Shown here: positions 37,586 through 49,748 of the stretch, piece by piece
Numbering within the stretch: position 1 is the first letter of the stretch
How the letters are laid out: the number at the start of each line of letters is the position of its first letter
Source: Atrina japonica
Taxonomy: Eukaryota; Mollusca; Bivalvia; Pterioida; Pinnidae
Direction: 5' to 3'
Length of the DNA stretch: 64,000 bases
Assembly (NCBI GenBank): GCA_030159075.1
Contig: BROG01000252.1
Location: 248,001 to 312,000 of the forward strand
The notes under the pieces: model-generated
What the model was told of the DNA's origin: nothing
Databases searched by the model: none
What the model saw: the letters and a program-made list of their open reading frames with translations, nothing else
Translations under genes and position numbers: made by a program

Positions 37586-38240
37586 AATAATTATAAATGT
37601 TGCACTTGATTTTTGGTTTCGACCAAGTAGATTTAAATACTACTTGACTGCAGGATAAGTGGAAATTTTCATTATTGTTGACCCGTCTTTATAGGTAGGT
37701 GACTTTCAGACTCCAACTCCAGTTATGAATAACGCGAGTGAGAGTTATGGTAGTTAAAAAATTTTCTAAAAGCACTTATACCACATTATATACTGCTGAA
37801 CCAACAATTACCTACTGACAGCCAAGAATCTGAATTTGGTAGTTCCCATTCTTTAAATTTTTTGGAAACAGACAAAAGTAGTTTCAAACAGACATAATAG
37901 ATATATGGCAAGACTGTACTGAAGATATGTAATACAATTCTGTCTAATGAAACTTTTGGAAGGCTCAACTCTGTTTGGTAAAACTGTCGCAAGGCTCATA
38001 TCATTTGTGAGGAACTTGAACAGTTCTGACCCTCATGTTTTCCTCATCAGTTTAATCTCGTCATCATAAAAAATGCATAAAACAAACTATGTCATTGTTT
38101 TTACATGATAATCCATAAAAAATGAACATTCTTTAGCTCTTCTCATAAAATCTAAAATCTTTTTAATCATTATTTTGAGTGAAAAATCACTATGTAGGTG
38201 TTCATTTCAAATTTTCTGTTGAATGAAATTCAAGAATTTT

Positions 38241-38331
38241 TTAACTCATTCATCCCTAAAGACACAATTGGACTAGTCTACGTCATTGATTTACAGAAGA
38301 GTCCATTGTTTTTCAGGGGCTGATGAGTTAA
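38241..38331 (+). mobile_element. 91-bp TTAACTCAT element, copy 4
   Basis: An intact-looking copy: ttaactcattcatccctaaa at the left and ggggctgatgagttaa at the right, with TTAA at both borders. The body is gacacaattggactagtcta and gtccattgtttttcagg. Confidence 0.8.
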
Positions 38332-41214
38332 GTAAGATAAGAGACATGTTTAGTTATGACATTAAATAGATCATATTTTGCTTAATGTCAAGTTTTAAAT
38401 TTGTGATTCATGCTTAAAAAGTATTATTTTTTACTTACATTTTTTGCTATCTTCAAATCCTATGAATTTGTGCAATTATTGATGGTGAATAATTGATAGA
38501 AATATATGCTAGTGTAGTAAAGTGTGAAAATCTTAATGAATCAATCATCAATAGGATATTGATTTCCCCACATGAATGATAAAATTGACTGATATTCATA
38601 TATGATCTTGCTATCTAATATTTTTACTCTCAAATGCTGCTGGTAAATTTGTTCCTAGTAATTGATTAATTTGTGAAATGTTTTCTTGTCATATTGTGAA
38701 AACATATAACATATTCTTCATAAACAAATTATATCAGATATCATATACATCGATCAATATTTGCAGTTCATTCTTTTCCTATCCAAACGTAATGAACCAT
38801 AAACGGAGACCATTATTATGATGTGAAGGCTGAGGTTTATGACAGTATTTAGTAAATCAGATTTCTTTTTTATATATAACCTGACAGTTAGTAGAATTTC
38901 ACATTCCTGTATGTTTATGTAAACCAGGTTGATATCACCCTCTCGTTTTATGTCACTCTTGTCACACACTCTGTCCCACTCTACTACCATAATTACAAAG
39001 TGGCTTGACACAGAACATCAAGCAATGTTGGTTATTTAATTGAGTTTATACACATGCTATGCAACTAGAATGAATTGCTGCACACGTAGCTAAGTGTATT
39101 GGCTGTTATTGGTGTTTATGTGTCAAACTAGTGTTTCTACAGATTTGTCATTCTTTCAATTTAGTGTTTATTTTTCTTTTTCTTTTTTCACTTTTTGCCG
39201 GTACGCCTTCATCAGAGTGAAGATAAATAAAATGTAATGAGGTATGTCTATCCTTGGCCTTTGTATGACATATGTTTATGTGTTAGATTATATTTTCTAT
39301 GTTCAGTGTTGTTTGTATTTTTTGAGAACTGTACAACTAAGTAAAAACATTGGAAGTCTAGATCTATGATTGAAGTGTACCTATTAGTAATTATTCCTGT
39401 GACCAGCTCTTTTTGTTTATTTTGATCCAGTTTATATTACTAGTATACCATTAGTTCATGTGTTATACATCCCAATATATTGATTGTAACTTTTTGTGTT
39501 AAATTGAAATACTCTTTAGTACCATATCTTCAGGTTATATATTGTGTCTAGTCATATTTTAACATTTAAAAACCAGTATTCAATATATCCATGTCATGTA
39601 GTACACCTGAGTAAAATTACCTCCCTTTACATAATAAAGAAAAATAATTGTTGAATATAGACTTTCTTCCATCCTTTGGCATTATCTGCATACTTGAAAA
39701 GGTATATAGTGTAATTATATCCAATCTGTTATTTCACTTTTGTATTACAATTATTTTAAAATTCTTTCAGAAGGAGAAACTTCTTGTCAGTTATCTCCCT
39801 TGAAAAACAAAGCCATTCAGATGGACAAGTGTAGCACACTATCAGTTCCTAAATTAATTCCATCATAAATTTGGATGTATGCACATGTTTGACACAATCA
39901 TATAAAGTTTGATACTACATCTTTTGATACCATGGATATGATGTTATACAAATGTACCGATATACTGTTTCTGTAATCTGTTTATAAGTTGTATACTTGT
40001 ATCTATTACTAATACGAATGCTCTTAACCTGTAATACTGAGCATCCTGTATTGACTTTGATAATGAGTAATTACTTTAGAATCTTAATGTTCCAGGACCT
40101 ACTGGCCAATCAGCCTTGTTACAGTTCAACGTGTCTATTACACACAGCCCTTAACAGTACAAGCTGTGGTGTGCAGGTGCCCCATCCAAATATGTATGGG
40201 AAAACCTGCATTGTAACAAGTACCATGAGACAAGTTATGATCAAGCTAAAATATACTTATAAGTTATAAGGGCTTATCTTCAAATCTGCAGACTGTAATT
40301 TAGATTACTTAATTAAAATGAATTTTACTGTATCAAAATGTATATGTGTACATTGAATAATCCAATGATTTGTTTGACACTTTTTAGGTCTGAAATACAT
40401 AAATCATAAAAAGAACTATCATTACGCTTCATGATTACATAGAGTCTCTGTAGTGATTAGAACATTATTCTTTAAATTGCCTTCTGTAGGTCAAATGTCT
40501 AACAATGAAGTTTACTTTATGAAAATTGTAGTTCAAGTGTCTTTAATTGAACCATTCTTATCTTTTATGTAGAATTATCTGAAAACCAAATGCCAGCATC
40601 AGAGTGGCTTCCAGTTGTAGTTCTAGCCTTTAGTATTTGACATTTTGACTTGAATCATTTGTATGTAATTGTTCGAAATATTTATTTGTGTTAATTGTTG
40701 CACAGTAATTAAATGCCAACCAATACCACTGCCTGTTTTTCTCTTGTATTGTAAATATATGTACATTGTATTTTTTGTTCTAAACATTTCTATTATTGCA
40801 ACATGCTGTTTACACTGCTTAAGATTGTTTACAGCAAGCTACTCCTGTAATTTCATCATATTTTCTCTAACAAGAACAGTTTGACTCAAAATCAAAAGAG
40901 CTGAAATGTCAGACATCATGATTTTTAGTTTAGCTGCCACATCATATTTTTTTTTTTTGCTTCCTAATTTTTTAAATATATATATTTCATCATTGACTGT
41001 GCATATGTTGCTTTTGAAACAAACATCTCTGAATAAATGGGAACAGTGCATTTTCACAGTATCGATGGAAGATGTCCTAGACAATTTTGTACTTTCATGT
41101 ATATGTCCAATTTTAGGAGTTACTTCCATCTTTCATAACTTTTAGTAAATTATAGATTAAAAATGAATCAAATAAATGTTTTATTGTAATTTTTCAGTTT
41201 TTGTGTTTTATGCA

Positions 41215-41540
41215 TATGAGGGTCTTGTTAAACAATATGAAGTCCCCCTCTCAGGAATGTTGTTGTATAGTTGCTTTTATTCGCTGGGGATTTAATTTTG
41301 CTATATTTGCGGCCAAATAAAATACCGCAAAATTAAATACTGTGAATATAAAACCGTACACTTATGAGGTATCAGAAAGACAATTCATAACTAATATTGG
41401 GTGAAATTTAATACCCGTGAATAAGTTCCTTTCAGAAAAATGCAGAATTTTCTCCCCGTGAAAATAAACAACTATCCAGTAGATAGTATTTACAAGCACG
41501 ACCATATACAGTGACCCCCCTTTCACCAATCGGATCTAAA
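41215..41540. repeat. Dispersed repeat shared with 48,088-48,193
   Basis: Contains gggtcttgttaaacaatatg then aagtccccctctcaggaatg, and at the far end gatagtatttacaagcacga then ccccctttcaccaatc. The same left and right blocks occur at 48,088-48,193 with the ~210-bp middle missing. The middle here has aattttgctatatttgcgg and a complementary ccgcaaaattaaatac, so it may be a nested fold-back. Confidence 0.65.
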
Positions 41541-42558
41541 GTTAACTGATGACATTTTCACCGACTTTGACCTTTTTACCAAACTGGAGAGGTCTCCATC
41601 TAATATATGTGACGGAAGTGGTATGCTAGGAGGGGACACTGATTCCTGCTGGACACCTGGTCCCATCCTGTTTGGGAGTTGCAAATGTTCTTCATATTTA
41701 TTGAGACCATTTTCATATCCACTTTGTGGTATTCTGATGGACTTGGGATTTGGGATCACCCATTGGTACTTCACAAGAATGAAATTGAAATGGTATATGT
41801 GTATAAGGATTCTGTAATACAGGGTTTTACAAAGTTATCAACAGGAGGTTTGAGTTATACTGTGTTGCTGAGATTAATGTTATACAAGGTTTTACAAAAT
41901 TATCAGGTAGAGGTTCAAGTTATACAGGGTTTTAAAGAGTTATAAGCATGTGGTTCAAGTGCTACAACACTCCCAAAGTGATCATTAGATTCAAGTATGA
42001 CACGTATTACTCGAGTAATGTCGATTTAAAAGAAAAAGAAAATCTGAAATTGCAAGTCATATTTACAACCAGATGAGATGAGCTCTTCATTTACATGTTA
42101 ACTCATCCACGGTTAGCTTGTTGCCTTACAACCATTCTACAAAAGTACACCATACACATGTAAATGACCGCCTCCATCAGCAGTCTTATCAGAAACCAAG
42201 GATCTGTGGCAAGACTAGACTTGAATATATTGGATTTAAATGCATATGGCATTTGTCCATTCTTGTCTTATAAAGAATATGGAGAAGACGGTATCATTGA
42301 ATTCCATTTCCATTCCTTCAAGACCAATGTTATAGCATATATTTTTTATCCGTCTTTCCAAACCTGATGGAAATGGTCTTTATATTTGAATGAATTAAAG
42401 GGTAAATTTGATTTATAACTTTTCAGAAAGGTGTCATTTGTTTATCTTTATTTTTATCTAAAAGAAAACTAATGGTCTGAAAGAAAATTATATGCACATT
42501 AGGTTGGCCATGTGCGGGTTTTGGTAAATTGTAAGAGTATCCTTATGTATAAAAAAGC

Positions 42559-42642
42559 TGTCAGAAGTGGGATTCGAACCCACGCCGGGAGAACCCGACT
42601 GCGACCTGAACGCAGCGCCTTAGACCACTCGGCCACCCTGAC
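42559..42642 (-). tRNA. tRNA-Leu (CAG)
   Basis: An 84-nt type II tRNA on the minus strand. The acceptor strands GTCAGGG and TTCTGAC pair with two G-U wobbles near the base, followed by discriminator A. The A box is TGGCCGAGTGG and the B box is GGTTCGAATCC. The anticodon loop TTCAGGT gives anticodon CAG, reading CUG. The variable arm is GGG-TTCT-CCC. There is no intron. A run of six T follows on the transcribed strand, a standard Pol III terminator. This copy differs from the other two at acceptor position 7 (G for A) and in the variable-arm loop. Confidence 0.95.
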
Positions 42643-44834
42643 GATATGAATCGACATCTTTTCCTTGTAAAAATTATCAAAGTGGAACAACATACTTATA
42701 CCATTATCCTTTAAATTTTTGCCACCCAACAGTCAAACTAAATGTAGTAACTGTCATAGAATTTGTGTGTGATGTTTAATTAACACACGATAATTTTATC
42801 AAAACAACATGCGTAATCCTGCTCAGCGTATGATCAGTCCATTTACAAACGCAAACTACTTTTGGAATGCTGATAAAATACCTACCATTGCGTGTGCTAG
42901 ACACTCCACACAAAAAAATGCGTACTACTACTGATAAGTTTTGTCACAATGATTTGAGGAATAGCATTTTAAGTAAACACTTCGTAATTTTTATTATCGG
43001 TATAATGATTTTGTTTCCAATAACTATTTTAGTATCACTGATTAAAATGTTAGGTAACCAGGGCCCGAAGTCACAAATTTACCCCATACTCGAGCTCAAC
43101 TTTTATTTCATTATTTTAACTATAAAATCGTTTTAACTGAATGTTTGGGTTTGAATGATTAGGAGCATATTAATATTTTTTATCATTTACATATAAATTT
43201 TGCGTCATACTCAGGATTTTTCTGTAAAAATGAATAAATATGTTGAGTACGGTACTTAAAATTTTAGTACGTACTCAAACAATATTTTAATACTTCTGAA
43301 GTTTTCTTCAAATGAGCAATGATTTTGATCATTATTTACAATTATATGCCGTCAATATACAAACATGTCCAGTTACAGGATAAATTTTGCGTGTTTTTAC
43401 ATTAAAATCATGAAAAGTTGGTTATTCTTGAGTACTGAGTAAATTTGGTGACCTCGGTCCCTGCTCCATAGTTGCTGCGGTTGTTGAAACGTCTGTGCCG
43501 AATTTGACGGGGATTTTTTTTATTTTGACTGTGGACTTGGATATGACCGTTCGGATTTTCCAGATGTCTGCGTCCGTGTTTTTCCAATGTTCACCATATT
43601 TGTAACCATCTCCTGAACAGCCTAGCAGTTTTAAAAATTTTGGTATCTGTAATTTTTATATACTGGAACCAGTCTACTATTATCACCGAGTAAATGTATG
43701 TGTATATTACTTTTAGGACAATACCCCTTTACCCTGCTTGAATCAAAATCTGACTGTCCACGTGTTTGAGAAATCACAGGAGCATGAAAGTCATTTTATA
43801 TGTTAAAGCATCATTAGCTAAGTTAGGGATATTTTTCCGGAAAGTGTGTTATAATCATGACACGATTGTATACCATAAAAAATCACCCGACAATATGATT
43901 TACCGTCGAAAACGGATTGCAGATGCCCCCCAAAAATCATCAATATTTTTTGTGTTTACATGGAAACTGAAACAAGACATGACGTCTGATTAATTTCCGA
44001 TTATCTTCGTAGATGTCCACGAGATTTGCTGGTTGAGTGAAGTTACAAGGAGAACTCGCACCCAAGACGAATCGTACCAAGACAAAGACCTAGACCGACT
44101 GAGTGACAAACCTTACCCAAAGATTAATTGAAGAATACTTTTGCACTACCATATTTTGATATCACATATAAATTTCGGATCTCAAGATACTATCATTTAT
44201 GTTTAAAACATTTACGTCATAGTATTGGTGGCATTCCATGATAAAAATGTGGAGGATGTGTATGCAGCAGTTATATACAAATTAAAATGTCCTTGCATCA
44301 CATTTAGTTATTTTATACTAAAGCAATATTTCGCTGGAATTGTTCTATTTAAATTCTAAATTTCTCAAAAGCTAAGATTGTCATTTTTTAAAGAGTGGGT
44401 ATTCTTAGATAGATTTGGCAATATATTTAGGTTTACTATTTCGCCTTGTATGATACCATTATTTACTTTCTGAGATATACATTTATCATATAATTCGAGC
44501 TCATCTGTCGAATTGATGAAGTCTTATTGACAGAAACGGTCGTACTGAGCATGTGTGTTGCCCCTTTTAGTAAAACTACCTTTGGTGCTACTAATAATAC
44601 TTCAATTCAATAATACTTAAATGTTGGGGATGAAAATGTTTATATGTAATTACTACATCAGTAATTTTCATTTTATTTGTCCGAGAGTACTTCCCGTGTA
44701 CATTTGATATGCCTGGGAATATGACTAATGACGTCAAAGTAGGCACAGGACAAAACTCAGTCCGGCGGGAGACATTTTTAACATTGAAAACGCACTTCTC
44801 CATGAAATTTGTTGAATGTAGAGATTATTTTTTA
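42643..44834. other. AT-rich region, no gene recognised
   Basis: Frames up to 89 codons (42,867-43,136) have no recognisable motif. A segment near 43,700-43,800 (ggacaatacccctttaccct) resembles 47,447-47,550, suggesting another diverged dispersed repeat. Confidence 0.45.
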
Positions 44835-45078
44835 GTCGGCCTGGCTCAGTCGGTAGCGCGCTCGACTCGTGATCGTGAGGTTGGTTTCCTGTCTTTCGGA
44901 TAAGACAGTAAAAACCGAGGTCCCGAGTCACAGTAGGTGTCGGCACGTTAAAGAACCCTCACTGCCCAATGGCCGTAAATGCCGAGCATAGACCAAAATT
45001 TGAAGCCCTTCACCGGCATTTGGTGATGTCTCCAAATGAGTGAAAGATTCTTGAGCGGGATGTCAAACAAACAAAAAC
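44835..45078 (+). mobile_element. tRNA-derived SINE, plus orientation
   Basis: The head is gtcggcctggctcagtcggt then agcgcgctcgactcgtgatc, a clear tRNA-like A-box region. The body contains gtgtcggcacgttaaagaac, ccctcactgcccaatggccg and tttgaagcccttcaccggca. The tail is atgtcaaacaaacaaaaacg. The same body lies inverted at 45,224-45,500. The layout is typical of bivalve tRNA SINEs; I do not assign a named family. Confidence 0.8.
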
Positions 45079-45223
45079 GAGATTATTTTAAAAAAGTTAT
45101 TCAACAACTCCAGTAAAATATTAGACCTTTATTCAGCCCAATGATTCAAAGTTTAAAATTTAAGTTAGGTATTCCTATTTTCGAAGTGAGCTGCACGGAC
45201 AGTAATACTTCGGCACCTTAGTT

Positions 45224-45500
45224 GTTGTATAGTTGTTTAACGTCCCACTCGAGAATCTTTCACTCATATGGAGACGTCACTAAATGCCGGTGAAGGGCTT
45301 CAAATTTTGGCCTATGCTCGGCACTTACGGCCACTGAGCAGTGAGGGTTATTTAACGTGCCGATACCAACTGTGACACGGGACCTCGGTTTTTAATGCCT
45401 AACCCAAAGGATAGGAAAAGCCAGTCGCCTCCGCCGAGGCTCGAACCTGCTACCCTCCGGTTGCGAATCGAGCACTCTACCGTGGAGCCACGACGACTCT
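45224..45500 (-). mobile_element. tRNA-derived SINE, inverted partner
   Basis: Read on the minus strand: a head with cgtggctccacggtagagtg and a B box ggttcgagcct, then aaccgaggtcccgtgtcaca, the gtgccgagcataggccaaaa block, and a tail ending in the complement of gtttaacgtcccactcgaga. Only about 145 bp separates it from the plus copy, so the pair can form a long hairpin. The minus frame at 45,352-45,534 is SINE read-through. Confidence 0.8.
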
Positions 45501-45780
45501 CTCGGCACCTCAGTGAGATTATACATATTGACACCTAGTTACACCGGTACTATAAAACAGAGTCCATAGGTCTATATTATATTGTCTTTTATGGTGTTTT
45601 AGTATCAAGTAATTTTGGAACGTGCAAGTGATTTCGGCAATTGCTTCCAAGTAATTTTATTATCGACACTTTGATAACATGTATATAAATTATGGATTGT
45701 GTAGTACATGAATAATTCGAATTTAGATTTCTAGCAGTCAACTAAAATGTTTTAACAATGGTATCATATCTAAGTTACTA

Positions 45781-45783
<3 letters not shown>

Positions 45784-45831
<48 letters not shown>
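45784..45831. repeat. (TG)n microsatellite
   Basis: About 23 uninterrupted TG units between tatttg and ctcttg. Confidence 0.95.
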
Positions 45832-45832
<1 letters not shown>

Positions 45833-46870
45833 CTTGTAACATTTTTTTGGAATTTCCAGGTAGAATAAATGAGTATAGGGCCTCACAAAACCACATTTTC
45901 GTTATTATTACTGAAATTACAAAATCTTTACCGACATTAGCTCCCTTTTAGTTTCTTTCATTACATCCGAACGCCTGCTTGGCTAATAAAATAAGATGAA
46001 AAATAGTTTAGGCTATATGGAATGTAAGTTAAGAGAATAATGCAAATTTTTTACTTTAATTTGCTCATAAAATTACTTTTTAGAACCCATTGAAATTTCA
46101 TGGGTGCCAAAATCAACATTTTCAAGGTCCGAATTAATATCAACACATGCCTAAACGGTTATTTCCAAGTGCCGATTCAAACCACACAAAATGTGAGGTC
46201 AGTATGAATATTGCCCACAATACCATTTGTTTTTTCTTTTTTATATATATACATGTCCACTAATATTATTTTCACATTCCTAATACTTTTAAACAAGCCA
46301 ATATGTGCAAGTATAATTAATGAGAACTTTGTATCTTTATATAAGGATATATTATCACTTAAAGAAAAAATCGCGCCCTAGCCGCCACTAGTGCTACTTT
46401 AAAGCGATATGAGCTGTCGTAGGTGAAAAAATTTACATGGCCATTTTATCAAATATCTTATCTCATATATATCCCAAAGAGACCTTTTGGTGGTTAGAAT
46501 TTGAAATGCATGCGTATAATTGCAACAATCTTACCAAACGTGACCCGTAATATCAGGGTTTTTTTGTCCGCCATTAGTCTGAGCATTGCAAATTAACTTT
46601 CGGTATTGTTTACGAAGAGTATCGAGTGTCCAAAAAGCATGTGCTATTTGCACTTATATTTCAAAAGCTTCTGAATTAAGTCTGCTTCCTATGAATAAAG
46701 GAGAAAGTCGGCTAATGAAGGAGCACAGTTGGTTCCCATTGAAATGCCGCCGGTCTGCTGAAAGACCTACTCTTCAAACACTACGCAATAGTGTATATTA
46801 TCAATTAGAAACTCCAACATCTTCTCATATCAACTTGTGTTGAATCTTTTGATTTTTGTTTTTATGCCAT

Positions 46871-46990
46871 ACTCAACAATCTTTCAGTCATATGATGGGG
46901 TACAGTTTTTATTGGTGGGGAGAAACCCCGGTTACCCGGGTAAAGACCACCGACCTTCCGCAAGTAAACTGGCAAACTTTCCCACTGTGT
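46871..46990 (-). mobile_element. SINE body fragment
   Basis: Contains tacagtttttattggtgggg, gaaaccccggttacccgggt and taaactggcaaactttccca. This is the reverse complement of the 24,690-24,775 part of the SINE at 24,574. The head and tail are missing. Confidence 0.6.
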
Positions 46991-47751
46991 TGAATCAGAT
47001 TGATATTGTCCAAAATAGGTATAATAAAAACCAATGACTAGGTATTTATATTTGTGGTAAAAAAATTAACAGTTGCCACTGATAACAAAAAGTCTTTCTT
47101 TTCATTTGTGGTGCACCTTTGTACACGCATCTTGTTAAGTCTGCGCGCAACTCCTCCGACAAATCAAAACAGGGACTATCGAAAGATTCTGAGGATGCCT
47201 CCTCCTACTGTGGCTCTAAAGATGAGCAAAATACACTATCTCGGGTACGGAATAGGGATTGTCCAACATTCACTAATAGATTGCCTCTCTTCGGTCGTCT
47301 GTAGGAACAAAACAGACAAAAGAAAGTGTTGCTTACTGAAGTCAGAAATAGCAAGTCAGTGCTGTTTTCGCCCTCATGTGATTTTCTGTGCCGACGTAGA
47401 ACTACTCTACTATTATCCGTGAGCGTACGTACGTATATATTGCTTCTAGGTCAATACCCGTTTCCCCTGTTTGAATCAATTCTAATATTCTAAGTGTTAA
47501 GAGAAGTCATGGGAGCCTGAAATTCAATCTGTATGTTCATAAATGAGTCATTTCCTATGTAGTCTGCATGTATACCCAACAGGTGCAGTAGAGATCAAGA
47601 AATTCTAAGGCGGAGAGTAAACAAAATATCGGACTGATAGAAACCGCATGCGAGGCATATCGCACAGAAAATTTGTATTAGCAATTTCGTCACGCTACAC
47701 AGATTGTTTGTAAAGATAATTGTATATTGAGCTAAATATACAAAAAAGAGC

Positions 47752-47835
47752 TGTCAGAAGTGGGATTCGAACCCACGCCGGGAAGACCCGACTGCGACCT
47801 GAACGCAGCGCCTTAGACCACTCGGCCATCCTGAC
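47752..47835 (-). tRNA. tRNA-Leu (CAG), second copy
   Basis: An 84-nt type II tRNA. The acceptor GTCAGGA pairs with TTCTGAC, including the A-T at position 7 that the copy at 42,559 lacks. The anticodon loop TTCAGGT gives CAG. The variable arm is GGG-TCTT-CCC. A T6 terminator follows on the minus strand. The immediate 3' flank (gctcttttttg in transcript sense) is close to that of the first copy, suggesting they duplicated together. Confidence 0.95.
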
Positions 47836-48087
47836 GTTATGCAATCAATAAATTTCGTCATTAACAAATATAAAGATCACAGATTCCAAAGTATTAATCG
47901 AAAAAAGGTCTTTGAGACAATATACAAATCGGGTGAAAATTGAAAACACACGGACTTCTTAAAATCCAGAGATGAGATCAGGTGTCATTGAGGAGTAAGG
48001 TCGAGCGGTCACACCCGACTCGCCAATAAAATAGTAATACAGAGATACGCTGTTAAAATCGTCATAAAGGAAGTTGTATGGTCGATA

Positions 48088-48193
48088 CGGGGATCTTGTT
48101 AAACAATATGAAGTCCCCCTCTCAAGAATGTTAGATAGTATTTTTGAGCACGACCACATAAAGTGAACCCCCATCGCAAATCAGATCTAAACC
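48088..48193. repeat. Short copy of the 41,215 dispersed repeat
   Basis: Shares ggatcttgttaaacaatatg, aagtccccctctcaagaatg, tagatagtatttttgagcac and gtgaacccccatcgcaaatc with 41,215-41,540, but the two end blocks are joined directly. It is either an internal deletion derivative or the ancestral form before insertion. Confidence 0.65.
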
Positions 48194-49135
48194 AAAGCCC
48201 CTTTCACACATGAGAAGCCGGATCATCAAGGATTAGACATTTTGATCATCCGGGACCATCCGGCGTCCTAGGGTTCTGTGACGTCGTGATTCCGGTGTCA
48301 ACGCTGTCGTAACACGATGCTGACACCGATATTTCTACGGATAATTACGGTAGCTACCCGGACGTCCCCCGAGAACCCACAAGACGGTGCCGGAGTGATC
48401 GCGCAGTGCACGGAAGATAACGGTTTATGCCGGAATTCACACGGTTGTTTCACGGAGTTACCCTGTGTTTACACGGACGCCCACGGATTATCATGGTCAT
48501 TCATCCCTGTATGCAATCATATAAACGGATTATAGAAATATGGATCTGGATCATTCGCTTCTGTTTGACATGGATAATTCACGGACTACAAAAGCTGTTC
48601 ATTTGCAGGAAGAGGAAGAACAACGGAAGAAGCGGAGGGCAACCAAAGCAAGGTGGCGTATATGCGATCACTCTATGGGCAATATGAAAAACTAATGGCT
48701 GAACTGACCTCGGAAGAAAGTCAGAGAGTATTCTCCTGCAACGAAAGTGAATACAGAATAGCTGCCGTCAGACACATTCATCCGTCCCCAGTCGGGAATA
48801 ACCGTAGGTATACCGTGTACATCCGTATAAAAACCGTAAAAATTCCGCCAGCTCCGGGAACACGCTGTGTTGATACCGGTGGTGTCCGTGTCAACTGTAT
48901 ACCATGTATTACCTTCTCCGTGTTCACACCGTGACTGTCCGTGTAGATTCCGGGTACACTCCGTGTATAATCCGTAGACATAGGCCCTACGTGTTCTTCC
49001 GTAGAAACAAATCGTACACGGATGACCCTGGATATTACACTGATACTTCGGTACCGACACAGACTTCTCGGTTGTAATACGGATGTACACGGATCAATAC
49101 GGACGATTTTAATCCGTGTAGATCCGGCGAAAAAA
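48194..49135. repeat. CpG-rich block of CACGGA/TCCGTG words
   Basis: Base composition and word usage differ from the surroundings. The left part (48,300-48,550) is rich in cacggacg, cacggaag and cacggatt. The right part (48,790-49,000) carries the complementary words ccgtgta, tccgtgt and accgtgac, and then cacgga returns near 49,020-49,100. Edges show gaagccggatcatcaaggat on the left and gtagatccggcgaaaaaatc on the right, a possible degraded inverted terminus. Frames in it (for example 48,692-49,090 minus) read as repeats. I take it for a fold-back or MITE-like element; the family is unknown. Confidence 0.5.
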
Positions 49136-49664
49136 TCAATACTCTAGTCACACTAGGGAATGTCGTCAGAATGAAAATTGGTATGGTATATTCCTGAATA
49201 TTCGAAGTGCATTCTAAATATTCTGTCTGCATTCCGAATATTCTGGTCCCCAGTCCGAATATTTTGCTCATTTTCCAAATGTTCGAGGAGTATTGGTAGT
49301 GGAGAAATATCGAACATCATTTGATCATTTGAAGTGTATTCCAACTGCATCCAGATTACATTCTATAAAGTCTTACGGCATTCTGACATCATTCGAAACA
49401 ATTTGATCGCATAACTGCAGGTACACCTAGTGACTGTGCACCATAACTACAAAAAAGTTTGAAAATTGAAGGGAAGAGTTGACCCATAACTGTATTTGCT
49501 CCATAAATTCCTATTTTAACTAGATACATATTTTTGTATATCATTACCCTAACCCCATTGCATGAGGAACCACCATCTACCCTACACCTCCCGCACCCAG
49601 TATTTATATGACTCATACTTGATGTTATATTACGATACAAATTAATTTCAAGAAAAAAATCTAT

Positions 49665-49748
49665 TGTCAGAAGTGGGATTCGAACCCACGCCGGGAAGAC
49701 CCGACTGCGACCTGAACGCAGCGCCTTAGACCGCTCGGCCATCCTGAC
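49665..49748 (-). tRNA. tRNA-Leu (CAG), third copy
   Basis: An 84-nt type II tRNA identical to the second copy except for C instead of T in the D-loop A box (TGGCCGAGCGG), which matches the usual animal tRNA-Leu(CAG). The anticodon is CAG, the variable arm GGG-TCTT-CCC, and a T7 terminator follows on the minus strand after ataga. A minus-strand frame at 49,389-49,781 passes through it and is a translation of the tRNA. Confidence 0.95.

Larger units (their letters stand above)
37586..42558. other. AT-rich region, no gene recognised
   Basis: Apart from the 91-bp element at 38,241 and the dispersed repeat at 41,215, I see ordinary AT-rich sequence. Frames such as 39,997-40,269 (+, 90 codons), 40,839-41,129 (-, 96) and 41,679-41,945 (+, 88) show no domain or conserved motif. 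An AATAAA at about 41,168 with a T/G-rich follow-up could be a distal septin polyadenylation site. Confidence 0.5.
45501..47751. other. Repeat-rich region, no gene recognised
   Basis: Holds a TG microsatellite and a SINE fragment (listed separately). Several frames at 46,586-47,422 (for example 46,586-46,843 with CAICTYISKASELSLLPMNK) look more polar than typical noise but match no domain I know and have no supporting splice structure. They may be remnants of an old element. Confidence 0.4.

Noticed and set aside
45352..45534. 60-codon minus frame with SRRGSTVECSIRNRRVAGSS
   Set aside because: It is a read-through of the tRNA-like head of the inverted SINE.
46586..47422. Cluster of moderately polar frames between SINE fragment and tRNA
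   Set aside because: No domain, no shared frame and no splice sites linking them. Possibly element remnants, but not supportable as a gene.
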